64,000 nt of DNA, taken from contig NZ_FNSA01000003.1 in assembly GCF_900104775.1 (NCBI RefSeq), positions 3,906,001-3,970,000 of the forward strand, read 5' to 3'. The stretch comes from Tsukamurella tyrosinosolvens (GTDB lineage: Bacteria; Actinomycetota; Actinomycetes; Mycobacteriales; Mycobacteriaceae). Made by a program: the position numbers and the translations under genes. Shown here one piece after another: positions 37,711-45,663 of this stretch; positions within the stretch are counted from its first letter, which is position 1; every line of letters starts with the position of its first letter. The notes beneath the pieces were generated by a model, which was not told where the DNA came from, searched no databases, and saw only the letters and a program-made list of their open reading frames with translations.

Positions 37711-39078
37711 TCATTCGGCGGCGGCCTGCGCCGCGTCGATCATCGCGTCGACGCTGGTCAGCTTCACCCGCGGCCGGTCGTCCTCTTCGGCGAGGGCGGT
37801 CTCGTGCGCGTCGATGGCCATCCAGCCGTCGTACTCGACGAGGTTCGGCACCCGGTCGACGATGAGCTTCTCGACCTGCGCGCCGTCGAACTGGCTGCGG
37901 GCCAGCTTGCCCGCGGCGACGTCGGCGAGCAGCACCGAGACGGTGTCGCGCGCGCAGTCGCGGTTGGTGGGGATGACGCCCGACGGTCCGCGCTTGATCC
38001 AGCCGACCACGTAATGGCCCGGCAGGGGCGCACCGTCGTAGCCGACGATCCGACTGTCGGCGTTGCGGAAGACGCCCCGCTCGGTGTCGAACGGGATGCC
38101 GGGGATGGGCGTGCCGTGGTATCCGACGGCGTGGATGACGAGGCCGGCCCGGTGCTCGGCGACGGTGCCGGTGGGCTGCGCCTCGACACAGCCGTCGTCG
38201 CCCGCGACGAGCTCGTTGGTGGCGACGGAGACGGTGCGCACGCGGTCGTCGCCGCCGATGCCCACCACCGAGCGCAGGAACTTCAGCACGATCCGGCGGT
38301 CCGCGCCGGTGGGCTCCTGGGCGGCCAGCTTGCGCAGCTGCTTGAGGTTGTTGCGCTCGACGGGCGGGCGGGCCTTGTCGCGCTCCTTGTCCTCGGCGGG
38401 CACGTCGGCGGGGTCCACGATCACGTCGACGCCGGGCAGCTTGCCCAACTCGGCGACCTCGGAGGGCGTGAACGCGGCCTGCTCCGCGCCGCGGCGACCC
38501 AGCACGACGACCTCCCGCACTGACGAGCCGTGCAGCGCGTCGAGCGCGTGCTCGGCCATGTCGGTGCCGGAGAGCTTGTCGGTGTCGGTGACGAGGATGC
38601 GGGCCGCGTCGAGCGCGACGTTGCCGTTGCCGATGACGACGGCGCGCTCGACACCGAGGTCGACGTCGAGGTCGCGGCGGTCGGGGTGGCCGTTGTACCA
38701 GCCCACGAAGTCGCTCGACGGGTGGTTCCCGGGGAGCCAGGCACCGTCGACCTCGAGGCGGCGGCCGCCCGACGCCCCGATCGCGTAGATCACGGCGTCG
38801 TACCACTGCGCCAGCTCGGAGGCCTGGATGTCGGTGGCCACCTCGACGTTGCCGAAGTAGCGGAAGTTCTCGTGCTGCGCGGTGCGGTCGAAGATCTTGG
38901 TGACCGACTTGATCGCGGGATGATCGGGCGCGACGCCGTAGCGGACCAGGCCGAAGGGCGTGGGCAGCCGGTCGAAGACGTCGACCTGGACCTCGATGTC
39001 GTCCTGCTCCAGCAGATTGCCGGCGGCGAAGAATCCGGACGGCCCGGAACCCACGATGGCGACGCGCAAGGGCTTCAT
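37711..39078 (-). CDS. fprA: FprA-type NADPH-ferredoxin (adrenodoxin-like) reductase
   Basis: The 455-residue flavoprotein has the FAD-binding IVGSGPSGFFAAGNLL, DRLPTPFGLVRYGVAPDH, the NADPH motif VIGNGNVALDAARIL, and GYDGAPLPGHYVVGWIKRGPSGVIPTNRDCA. This is the adrenodoxin-reductase type known as FprA in mycobacteria. It moves electrons from NADPH to ferredoxin, and its place next to three desaturases makes it a candidate electron supplier for them. ATG 39078 follows GGGAG by 8 bases. It is 60 bases downstream of the first desaturase on the same strand. Confidence 0.9.
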   Translation of the reverse strand: MKPLRVAIVGSGPSGFFAAGNLLEQDDIEVQVDVFDRLPTPFGLVRYGVAPDHPAIKSVTKIFDRTAQHENFRYFGNVEVATDIQASELAQWYDAVIYAIGASGGRRLEVDGAWLPGNHPSSDFVGWYNGHPDRRDLDVDLGVERAVVIGNGNVALDAARILVTDTDKLSGTDMAEHALDALHGSSVREVVVLGRRGAEQAAFTPSEVAELGKLPGVDVIVDPADVPAEDKERDKARPPVERNNLKQLRKLAAQEPTGADRRIVLKFLRSVVGIGGDDRVRTVSVATNELVAGDDGCVEAQPTGTVAEHRAGLVIHAVGYHGTPIPGIPFDTERGVFRNADSRIVGYDGAPLPGHYVVGWIKRGPSGVIPTNRDCARDTVSVLLADVAAGKLARSQFDGAQVEKLIVDRVPNLVEYDGWMAIDAHETALAEEDDRPRVKLTSVDAMIDAAQAAAE

Positions 39079-39138
39079 CAACAACACTCCCGAAACGGAC
39101 GGCGCGGCAGTCTTCTTAGGCTGCCCAAAGTACGAAGT

Positions 39139-40557
39139 CTACGCCACACCCGAGCGGCGACGACGCGCGCGACGCGACCGCTTGGCCTCCACCTCGAGCC
39201 GCTTCTGCTCGACCTTGTGCCGCGCGGCCTCGGCGATCGCGGACCGCAGGCCGACGCGCTCGACCTCCTCCTGCGCGGCGTGCGCGGCCTCGCGGGCGTG
39301 CACCAGCCGCTCGTGCGCGTTCTCCTGCGCGTGGGCGAGCCGGTCGTGCGCGGCCTCCTGCGCGAGGGCCAGCCGGTCCTGCGCGGCCTCCTGCGCGTGC
39401 TGCAGGCGCTCGCGCACCGCGGAGAAGCGCAGCTCGGAGGCGGTCTCCGGCGCGTCGTCGGAGGTGGCGCGCAGCCAGCGGTCCGGCAGGGAGAGCTTGG
39501 CGATGGTGCGCTGCGAGAGGTAGTACTGCCGCAGCAGCGGGCCCTCGGTGTAGGGGATGTCGTACTTCTCGCAGATCACGCGGACCTTCACGGCGATCTC
39601 GGACAGCCGGTTCGACGGCAGGTCTGGGAACATGTGGTGCTCGATCTGGTAGCTCAGGTTGCCCGTCATGAAGTCCATGGCGGGACCGCCGGAAATGTTC
39701 GCGCTGCCCAGCATCTGTCGCAGGTACCACTCGCCGGGCGTCTCGTCGACGATCGACTCGGTGGTGAACTTCTCCGCACCGTCGGGGAAGTGCCCGCAGA
39801 AGATCACCACGTAGGTCCAGATGTTGCGGACCACGTTGGCGGTGAGGTTCGCCGACAGCGTGCGGCCGAAGGAACCGCCGACGGCCTTGCTGATCGCGGG
39901 GTAGAGCAGGAAATCCTTGCCCAGCTGCCGCGATGCCTTCACGCCCAGCTCACGGAGCTGCTTGCGCGTCTGCGGCCACGGCTTGTTGCCGGCGATCGCC
40001 TCGGCCAGCTCGATGTCGTGCAGGGCGATGCCCCACTCGAAGGTGAGCCCCAGGAAGAGGTTGTTGAGGAACTGCGCGGACCGCTTCGCCTGCCACTGCT
40101 CGTCGCGGGTCACCCGGAGCACCCCGTAGCCCACGTCCAGGTCCTTGCCCACGACGTTGGTGTACTTGTGGTGCAAGAAGTTGTGCGAGTGCTTCCAGTG
40201 CGCGCCCGGGCAGGCCATGTCCCACTCCCACGTGGTGGAGTGGATCTCGGGATCGTTCATCCAATCCCACTGCCCGTGCATGACGTTGTGCCCGAGCTCC
40301 ATGTTCTCGATGATCTTGGCGACCCCGAGCATGCCCGCGCCCGCGGCCCAGAACCAGCGGCTCTTGGAGCCGAGGATCGTGAGCCGACCCGCCGCCTCGA
40401 GGGCGCGCTGCGCCCGGATCACGCCACGGATGTACCGCGCGTCCCGTTCGCCGCGCGACGCCTCGACCTCGGCACGGATCGCGTCCAGTTCCAGCGCGAG
40501 GTGCTCGATGTCGGCGTCGTCGAGATGGGCGTATTCGCCGACATCAGTGATAGCCAC
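39139..40557 (-). CDS. DesA3-type acyl-CoA desaturase with 11-residue repeat C-terminal tail
   Basis: The 472-residue membrane di-iron desaturase has three His boxes: HNVMHGQWDW, HSHNFLHHKYTN and QIEHHMFPDLPSN. DesA3 of M. tuberculosis makes oleoyl-CoA from stearoyl-CoA with a partner reductase. Unlike its two paralogues here, this protein carries a C-terminal extension with four consecutive 11-residue units (384-427) of the form RLxHAQEAAHD, followed by a basic region ending RRARRRR. Such 11-mers usually form long amphipathic helices. It is 33 bases downstream of the second desaturase and forms an operon with it. Confidence 0.92.
   Translation of the reverse strand: MAITDVGEYAHLDDADIEHLALELDAIRAEVEASRGERDARYIRGVIRAQRALEAAGRLTILGSKSRWFWAAGAGMLGVAKIIENMELGHNVMHGQWDWMNDPEIHSTTWEWDMACPGAHWKHSHNFLHHKYTNVVGKDLDVGYGVLRVTRDEQWQAKRSAQFLNNLFLGLTFEWGIALHDIELAEAIAGNKPWPQTRKQLRELGVKASRQLGKDFLLYPAISKAVGGSFGRTLSANLTANVVRNIWTYVVIFCGHFPDGAEKFTTESIVDETPGEWYLRQMLGSANISGGPAMDFMTGNLSYQIEHHMFPDLPSNRLSEIAVKVRVICEKYDIPYTEGPLLRQYYLSQRTIAKLSLPDRWLRATSDDAPETASELRFSAVRERLQHAQEAAQDRLALAQEAAHDRLAHAQENAHERLVHAREAAHAAQEEVERVGLRSAIAEAARHKVEQKRLEVEAKRSRRARRRRSGVA
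39277..39408 (-). repeat. 33-base tandem repeat encoding four 11-residue helical units
   Basis: Four in-frame 33-base units code for RLQHAQEAAQD, RLALAQEAAHD, RLAHAQENAHE and RLVHAREAAHA at residues 384-427 of the desaturase. The DNA units are clearly alike, which suggests recent expansion. Confidence 0.85.
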
Positions 40558-40590
40558 GTCTTCAGGCTACGCGCAGTTCGACCGGCCGCG

Positions 40591-41877
40591 TTACTTCGCG
40601 GCCGCCAGCTCCTCGACGTGCGAGCGCAGGCCGCGACGGTTGCCATCTGCATCGATCTCGCCCTTGACCACCGTGGTCTTGCCGTTCTCGTCGTAGAAGC
40701 GCTTGTTCGAGTGCGTCTCGGGAGCGTCGTCGACGGTGGCCTTGAGGTACTTGTCCGGCAGCGAGAGCTTGATGATGGTGCGCCACGACTCGGCGTACTG
40801 CTTCCACATCGGCCCGCTGTTGTAGGGCAGGTCGTACTTCTCGCAGATCTCGACGAGGCGCGAGTTGATGTAGTTGTACCGGTTCGAGGGCAGGTCCGGG
40901 TACAGGTGGTGCTCGATCTGGCGGCCCAGGTGACCGGTGATGAAGTGCAGCGCGTCGCTGCCCTCGAAGTTCGCGGTGCCCAGCATCTGGCGCAGGTACC
41001 ACTCGGGGAGCGTCTCGTTCTCGATGTCCTCGATGGTGAACTTCTCGGCGTCGTCCGGGAAGTGGCCGCAGAAGATGGTCATGTGGTCCCACACGTCGCG
41101 CACGGTGTTGGCGACGTAGTTGGCCGAGGCGGCCTTCTTGTAGCCGCGGGCGCCGGTGAAGGGCACGGCCATCGCGGGGAAGAGGACGTAGTCCTTCGCG
41201 GTCTGCTTGGCGATCTTGGTGAGGACCACCTTGAGCCGGCTGCGGAACTCCTCCCAGTCGTAGTTCGCGTACTGCTCGCCGCCGTTGAGCGCCGCCTTCA
41301 TGGCGTTCATGAGCTCGAGGTGCTGCACGGCCTTGCCGTACTGGAAGCCGATCATCAGGGTGAAGTTGTAGATCGGGTTGAACAGCATGTACGGCTCCCA
41401 CGGCTGGTCGCGCGTGACGCGCAGGATGCCGTAGCCGATGTCGTCGTCCATGTCGGTGACGTTGGTGTACTTGTGGTGCATGTAGTTGTGGGTGTGGCGC
41501 CAGAACTTGCCGTCCGAAGCGCTGTCCCACTCCCAGTTGGTGGAGTGGATCTCCGGATCGTTCATCCAGTCCCACTGGCCGTGCATGATGTTGTGGCCGA
41601 GCTCGTTGTTCTCGATCACCTTCGCGTACGAGAGGCACGCGGCGGAGGCGGCCCAGGCGGCCTTGCCCTTCCAGCCCTTCATGCCGGCGCCGAGGCCGAA
41701 GACGCGGCCCGCGGTCTCGGCGATGCGCTGGCTCTTGATCACGCGACGGATGTACTTGGCATCCTCCTCGCCGCGGCTCTCCTCGATCTCGCGACGCAGC
41801 GCATCCAACTCGGCTCCGAGCGCCTCGATGTCGGCGTCGGTGAGGTGCGCGTACTCCGCGATGTCAGTGATAGCCAC
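40591..41877 (-). CDS. DesA3-type acyl-CoA desaturase (second paralogue)
   Basis: The 428-residue desaturase has His boxes HNIMHGQWDW, HTHNYMHHKYTN and QIEHHLYPDLPSN, and the family N-terminus AITDIAEYAHLTDADIEALGAELDA. It lacks the 11-mer tail of the downstream paralogue and ends VEELAAAK. GTG 41877 is used because it aligns with the N-terminus of the other two copies; the frame to 41988 is an unlikely extension. It is the first gene of a three-gene run with the tailed desaturase and fprA. Upstream lies a GGAACAA inverted repeat. Confidence 0.92.
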   Translation of the reverse strand: MAITDIAEYAHLTDADIEALGAELDALRREIEESRGEEDAKYIRRVIKSQRIAETAGRVFGLGAGMKGWKGKAAWAASAACLSYAKVIENNELGHNIMHGQWDWMNDPEIHSTNWEWDSASDGKFWRHTHNYMHHKYTNVTDMDDDIGYGILRVTRDQPWEPYMLFNPIYNFTLMIGFQYGKAVQHLELMNAMKAALNGGEQYANYDWEEFRSRLKVVLTKIAKQTAKDYVLFPAMAVPFTGARGYKKAASANYVANTVRDVWDHMTIFCGHFPDDAEKFTIEDIENETLPEWYLRQMLGTANFEGSDALHFITGHLGRQIEHHLYPDLPSNRYNYINSRLVEICEKYDLPYNSGPMWKQYAESWRTIIKLSLPDKYLKATVDDAPETHSNKRFYDENGKTTVVKGEIDADGNRRGLRSHVEELAAAK

Positions 41878-41950
41878 GAGGCGATCCCCAATCGGTATGA
41901 CCGCATGCCGCGGCCTCAAGAACAGAACGATTCCACTGTAGCAGCGGGAT

Positions 41951-41975
41951 GGAACAAAGTCACCGATCTTGTTCC
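41951..41975. promoter_or_regulatory. Perfect inverted repeat in the desaturase / secreted-protein divergent region
   Basis: GGAACAA (41951-41957) and TTGTTCC (41969-41975) are separated by 11 bases, 74 bases upstream of the desaturase start at 41877 and 160 before the secreted-protein gene. It is a candidate operator for a dimeric repressor. Confidence 0.5.
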
Positions 41976-42134
41976 ACCTGGGGCGCATGTCACACGCCGG
42001 CGCCGATCGACCGGTACCGGTACCGGATCAAAGGCCGTCTGGGGCGCCGTTGCGACGGTCCCGCGACATTCGGATCGCAACGTGGGTCCTGTCGCCACCA
42101 CCGGCGGCACGACCGACCCGATATGGAGCAGACC

Positions 42135-42476
42135 ATGAACACGAGCATCACTCGCCGTCACCGGATCCTCACCGCCGCGGCGGGCACCGCCGTCGCCGCG
42201 GGCGCCGTCCTGGGCGGCCTCGCACTGGCGGGCACCGCGAGCGCGGCCCCGGGCATCGATCCGAGCACGTTGCAGAAGTGCACCGCGTTCATCAACGCCG
42301 ACGGCACCCCGAAGCCGGACCGCCCGAACGCCTGCCTGCCCGTCGACCCGTTCACGGAACCCGGGCTCACGCTCGCGCAGCGCAAGGCGCTGGTCAACAC
42401 GGACTCGGGCACCCGCGCGGGGGGCTCCGCACAGGCGGACATCGCCGCACTCGAGGCGAAGTTCGGGGGGAAGTAG
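42135..42476 (+). CDS. Small secreted protein, unknown
   Basis: The 113-residue protein has a twin-Arg-containing basic start (TRRHRIL), a hydrophobic core AAAGTAVAAGAVLGGLALAG and a signal cleavage after ASA near residue 36. The mature 77 residues hold two cysteines (QKCTAF, NACLPV) that could form one disulfide. No family is recognised. ATG 42135 follows GGAG by 8 bases. It is divergent from the second desaturase and convergent with the third. Confidence 0.75.
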   Translation: MNTSITRRHRILTAAAGTAVAAGAVLGGLALAGTASAAPGIDPSTLQKCTAFINADGTPKPDRPNACLPVDPFTEPGLTLAQRKALVNTDSGTRAGGSAQADIAALEAKFGGK

Positions 42477-42490
42477 ACCGGGATCGCCGA

Positions 42491-42523
42491 CGCCGCCGCA
42501 CCCGAACGACGGGGGCGGCGGCG
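42491..42523. terminator. Hairpin between convergent genes
   Basis: CGCCGCCGCACCC pairs with GGGGGCGGCGGCG with one mismatch and a 7-base loop, between the stops at 42476 and 42555. It may end both transcripts. Confidence 0.55.
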
Positions 42524-42554
42524 CGGTCGCTGCGACGTGGTCGCGGCGGATGCG

Positions 42555-43817
42555 TCAGGGGCGGCGGCTGCCCCGGCGCGCATGGACGGCGGCGCGGGCG
42601 GCCTTGAGCCCGAAGCGGCGGCCACTGCGCTCGTCGATGCGCGGCTCGGCGTACTCGGTGCCGGCGAACATCGCCTCGGACGCGGTCTCGGGGGCGTCGT
42701 CGGCGGTGTCGCGCAGGTACTTGTCCGGCAGCGACAGCTTGGCGATGGTCCGCCACGACTTGTAGTACTGCACGTGCAGCGGGCCGATCGTGTACGGCAG
42801 GTCGTACTTCTCGCACAGCGCGCGCACGCGGACGCCGATCTCGGCGAGGCGGTTCGACGGCAGGTCGGGGAACAGGTGGTGCTCGATCTGGTAGCTCAGG
42901 TTGCCCGACAGGAAGTCGATGACGGGGCCGCCGGAGAGGTTGGCGCTGCCGAGCATCTGCCGCAGGTACCACTCGGCCTGGGTCTCGTTGTCGACGTCCT
43001 GCTTGGTGAACTTCTCGGCACCGTCGGGGAAGTGCCCGCAGAAGATGACGGCGTTGGTCCAGATGTTGCGGATCACGTTGGCGGTGATCATCGCGGTGAG
43101 CGCCTTGCGCCAGCCGCGCTTGCCACCGAACGGCACGCCGACCAGCGGGGCCGCGACGTAGTCCTTGAGCACCTGCCGGCCGATCTTGCGGCCGACGTCG
43201 GAGGCGTCCGCCTTGAATCCCTCGCGGTCGAACCACGACTTCTTCCACTTGGTGGCCGCGCGGCCGAGCTCGAGGTGCTGGATGGCCACGCCGTACTCGA
43301 AGAGCAGCATGAGGATCGTGTTGTAGACCAGGTTCCCCGAGTTGAACGGGGTCCACGGCTGGTCGCGGGTCACGCGGAGGGTCTTGTAGCCCACGTCGTC
43401 GTCCATGTCGAGGACGTTCGTGTACTTGTGGTGCACGTAGTTGTGCGTGTGCTTCCACAGCCGCGACGTGCCGGCGTTGTCCCACTCCCACGTCGTGGAG
43501 TGCACCTCGGGATCGTTCATCCAATCCCACTGCCCGTGCATGATGTTGTGCCCGAGCTCCATGTTCTCGATGATCTTCGCCAGCCCCAGCGTGGCCGCCG
43601 AGCCCCACCAGAAGCCGCGCTTGTGCGCGCCGAGCAGCATCAGGCGGCCGGCCACCTCGAGCCCGCGCTGGGCGGCGATGGTGCGCTGCAGGTACTGCAC
43701 GTCCGACTCGCCGCGGACGGCCTCGATGTCGCGCCGGATCGCGTCCAGCTCCGCGCCGAGCGTCTCGACGTCGGCCTCGGTGAGGTGCGCGTACTCGGGG
43801 ATGTCGGTGATCGCCAT
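42555..43817 (-). CDS. desA3: DesA3-type acyl-CoA desaturase (DesA3 orthologue by position)
   Basis: The 420-residue desaturase has His boxes HNIMHGQWDW, HTHNYVHHKYTN and QIEHHLFPDLPSN and ends in a short basic tail (HARRGSRRP). It is next to the FNR/ferredoxin-type reductase, the same pair as Rv3229c-Rv3230c, which together convert stearoyl-CoA to oleoyl-CoA. ATG 43817 gives the family start AITDIPEYAHLTEADVETL. Its promoter carries overlapping TACG-N4-CGTA palindromes (43852-43886), so it is probably under repressor control. Confidence 0.94.
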   Translation of the reverse strand: MAITDIPEYAHLTEADVETLGAELDAIRRDIEAVRGESDVQYLQRTIAAQRGLEVAGRLMLLGAHKRGFWWGSAATLGLAKIIENMELGHNIMHGQWDWMNDPEVHSTTWEWDNAGTSRLWKHTHNYVHHKYTNVLDMDDDVGYKTLRVTRDQPWTPFNSGNLVYNTILMLLFEYGVAIQHLELGRAATKWKKSWFDREGFKADASDVGRKIGRQVLKDYVAAPLVGVPFGGKRGWRKALTAMITANVIRNIWTNAVIFCGHFPDGAEKFTKQDVDNETQAEWYLRQMLGSANLSGGPVIDFLSGNLSYQIEHHLFPDLPSNRLAEIGVRVRALCEKYDLPYTIGPLHVQYYKSWRTIAKLSLPDKYLRDTADDAPETASEAMFAGTEYAEPRIDERSGRRFGLKAARAAVHARRGSRRP

Positions 43818-43851
43818 GCGGGGCCGCCCTCCGTGGTGGTCTCGGATCATC

Positions 43852-43886
43852 TAACCTACGCAACCGTAAGTTACGGCCTCGTAGGT
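43852..43886 (-). promoter_or_regulatory. Overlapping palindromes, operator of the desA3-like gene
   Basis: TAACCTACG-N4-CGTAAGTTA (43852-43873) is a perfect inverted repeat. A second TACG-N4-CGTA unit lies 15 bases on (43872-43883), and an outer ACCTACG/CGTAGGT pair embraces both. The site is 35-69 bases upstream of the start codon. It looks like a TetR-type operator binding two dimers. Confidence 0.7.
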
Positions 43887-43926
43887 GTCAATCGGAGACG
43901 AGCCAGGGGCGGAGCGACCTGGTCAG

Positions 43927-43953
43927 ACGTCGAGCGTGCAGTCCCCCACCGCC
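43927..43953. repeat. Duplicate of the reductase gene 3' end
   Basis: The 27 bases 43927-43953 are identical to 43986-44012, the last codons of the upstream reductase (VGDCTLDV). The copies are 59 bases apart in direct orientation, and a weaker match continues for about 10 bases. Confidence 0.85.
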
Positions 43954-43981
43954 CGGAGATGCAAGGGGGACGGCTCCGGAC

Positions 43982-45127
43982 CTACACGTCGAGCGTGCAG
44001 TCCCCCACCGCCACGCTGATGCAGGTCTGGATCCGCTCGCCCTCGGTGTGCAGGTCGCCGCTGCGCAGGTCGCGGACCTGGCCGTCGGCGAGCTGCACGA
44101 CGCAGGTCTGGCAGATGCCCATGCGGCAGCCGAACGGCATCTGCACGCCGGCGGCCTCGCCCGCCTCGAGGAGGGTGGTGGCACCGTCGACCTCGGTGGT
44201 CTTGCCGGCCTTGAGGAAGGTGACGTCGCCGCCGCTCGCGGAGACGTCCGCGCGCTCGACGGTGAACCGCTCCTGGTGCAGGCGCGACTCGATGCCGCGG
44301 TCCTTCCAGGCCTTCTCCATGTCGTTGAGGAAGACGCCGGGACCGCAGATCCAGGTCTGCCGCTCCTGCCAGTCCGGCACGGCGTCGTCGAGGTTGGCGG
44401 GCGTCAGGCGGCCCGCGTCGCGGGTGTAGCGCAGCTGCACCGAGACGTTGTCGTGGTTGGCGTCGAAGGCCTCGAGCTCGTCGCGGAACAGCGCGGAGTC
44501 GGCGTTCGGCGCGGAGTGCACGGCCACGATGTCGGTGGAGGCGGGGATGCCGCGCCGCTCCAGCGTGCGCAGCATCGCCATGACGGGCGTGATGCCGCTG
44601 CCCGCGGTGAGGAAGAGGACCTTGGGCGGCAGCGGGTTCGGGAGCGTGAAGTCGCCCGACGGTGCCTGCAGGCGCACGATGGTGCCCTCCTGCACGCCGG
44701 TGACGAGGTGGTTCGAGAGGAAGCCCTCGTTCATCGCCTTGACGGTGATCGACACCTCGCGCGGGGCGCGGCCGTGGCCCATGTCCGGGACGGAGGTGAG
44801 CGAGTAGGAGCGCCACGTCCACTTGCCGCCGACGAGGACGCCGATGCCCACGTACTGGCCCGCCTCGTACTTGGTGTTGAAGCCCCAGCCGGTCTCGATG
44901 GTGAGCGTGACCGATTCGTCGGTCTCCTGCTGGACGCGCACGATCTTGCCGCGCAGCTCGCGCGCCGACCACAGCGGGTTGATCAGGTGGAGGTAGTCGT
45001 CCGGCAGCAGCGGCGTGGTGAGCCGCGCGACCGCGCCGCGCACCAGGTTGGTGCGGGGATGCTCGGCGGAGACGTTCTTGGCCGGGGCCTCGAGCCAATC
45101 ACGGAATGCGCGGAAGGAGTTGCTCAT
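43982..45127 (-). CDS. FNR-type reductase fused to a 2Fe-2S ferredoxin domain (Rv3230c-like)
   Basis: The 381-residue protein has an FAD domain (YVGIGVLVGGKWTWRSYSLTS), an NAD(P) domain (VLFLTAGSGITPVMAMLRTL, WICGPGVFLNDM) and a C-terminal plant-type ferredoxin domain with C-x4-C-x2-C (CRMGICQTC) plus a distal Cys. In M. tuberculosis the counterpart supplies electrons to DesA3. It is upstream of the desA3-like gene on the same strand. ATG 45127 follows AAGGAG-poor sequence but matches the family N-terminus. A TACG-N4-CGTA palindrome overlaps its promoter. Confidence 0.93.
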   Translation of the reverse strand: MSNSFRAFRDWLEAPAKNVSAEHPRTNLVRGAVARLTTPLLPDDYLHLINPLWSARELRGKIVRVQQETDESVTLTIETGWGFNTKYEAGQYVGIGVLVGGKWTWRSYSLTSVPDMGHGRAPREVSITVKAMNEGFLSNHLVTGVQEGTIVRLQAPSGDFTLPNPLPPKVLFLTAGSGITPVMAMLRTLERRGIPASTDIVAVHSAPNADSALFRDELEAFDANHDNVSVQLRYTRDAGRLTPANLDDAVPDWQERQTWICGPGVFLNDMEKAWKDRGIESRLHQERFTVERADVSASGGDVTFLKAGKTTEVDGATTLLEAGEAAGVQMPFGCRMGICQTCVVQLADGQVRDLRSGDLHTEGERIQTCISVAVGDCTLDV

Positions 45128-45138
45128 GGGGGTGAGCC

Positions 45139-45150
45139 TACGGTGCCGTA
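45139..45150 (-). promoter_or_regulatory. TACG-N4-CGTA palindrome upstream of the reductase
   Basis: TACGGTGCCGTA lies 12-23 bases upstream of the reductase start. On the minus strand it reads GTTACGGCACCGTAGG, sharing its arms with the desA3 operator, so both genes are probably under one regulator. Confidence 0.6.
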
Positions 45151-45197
45151 ACCTGTTGGGACAATTTCTGTGAGGTTGTCCTACGCACGGCGGGCGG

Positions 45198-45632
45198 CTA
45201 CTTCTTCGCCGGGCCGTTCGCGACGAAGTTCCAGTAGCCGCGGGGACCGTCGGAGACGCGCAGGCGGTTCCCGGTGACGGTGACGGTGCGCGGACCGGCG
45301 AAGGCCTTGCCGAACTGGACGCCGGCACCGGGGACGTAACACATCCGGAGGGTCGAGAAGAGGCCGCTGAAGGTCGCGCGGTCGCCCTTGACCTCCACGT
45401 TCATGCCGAAGACGTTGCAGCCGTCGTTGCCGCCGCCCCGCGTGCCGTCGATGCTGAAATACGCGGGCGATCCGGTGTACTTCACCGGCGCCGTCCGTGC
45501 GACGCCGCTCGACTCGAACCGCCACTGCGTGCCGATCAGGGGCACCGGGGCCGCCGACGCCGCAGGTGCCGACGCCGCGACGCCCGCCCCCACCAGGAGG
45601 GCCGCTGCGTACCGGGCACCGCGCACTGTCAT
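45198..45632 (-). CDS. Secreted META-domain (HslJ-like) protein
   Basis: The 144-residue protein has a signal peptide (AALLVGAGVAASAPAASA) and a META-type beta domain: LIGTQWRFESSG, GGGNDGCNVFGMNVEVKGDRATFSGLFSTLRMCY. The conserved Asn-x-Cys-Asn segment and the second Cys (RMCY) are typical of META proteins such as HslJ. Function is unknown, often envelope stress or heat response. It is 70 bases upstream of the reductase gene on the same strand. Confidence 0.8.
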   Translation of the reverse strand: MTVRGARYAAALLVGAGVAASAPAASAAPVPLIGTQWRFESSGVARTAPVKYTGSPAYFSIDGTRGGGNDGCNVFGMNVEVKGDRATFSGLFSTLRMCYVPGAGVQFGKAFAGPRTVTVTGNRLRVSDGPRGYWNFVANGPAKK

Positions 45633-45663
45633 TCCCCCACCGTAACCCCGCTCGCGACCGCGG

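Noticed and set aside
41951-41975. A SigH promoter (GGAAC...GTT) inside the inverted repeat
   Set aside because: The spacing between GGAAC and GTT is 15 bases, not the 18 of SigH-type promoters.
38530-42138. A 1202-codon open frame on the plus strand
   Set aside because: It lies antisense to fprA and two desaturases. Its translation is low-complexity (Val/Asp/Gly/Arg/His) with no domain, as expected from the third-position GC bias of the real genes.
43923-45098. A second minus-strand frame ending in the same VGDCTLDV residues as the reductase
   Set aside because: It is a shifted frame that reaches the duplicated 3' segment by chance; the rest of the frame is Arg/Gly-rich without motifs.
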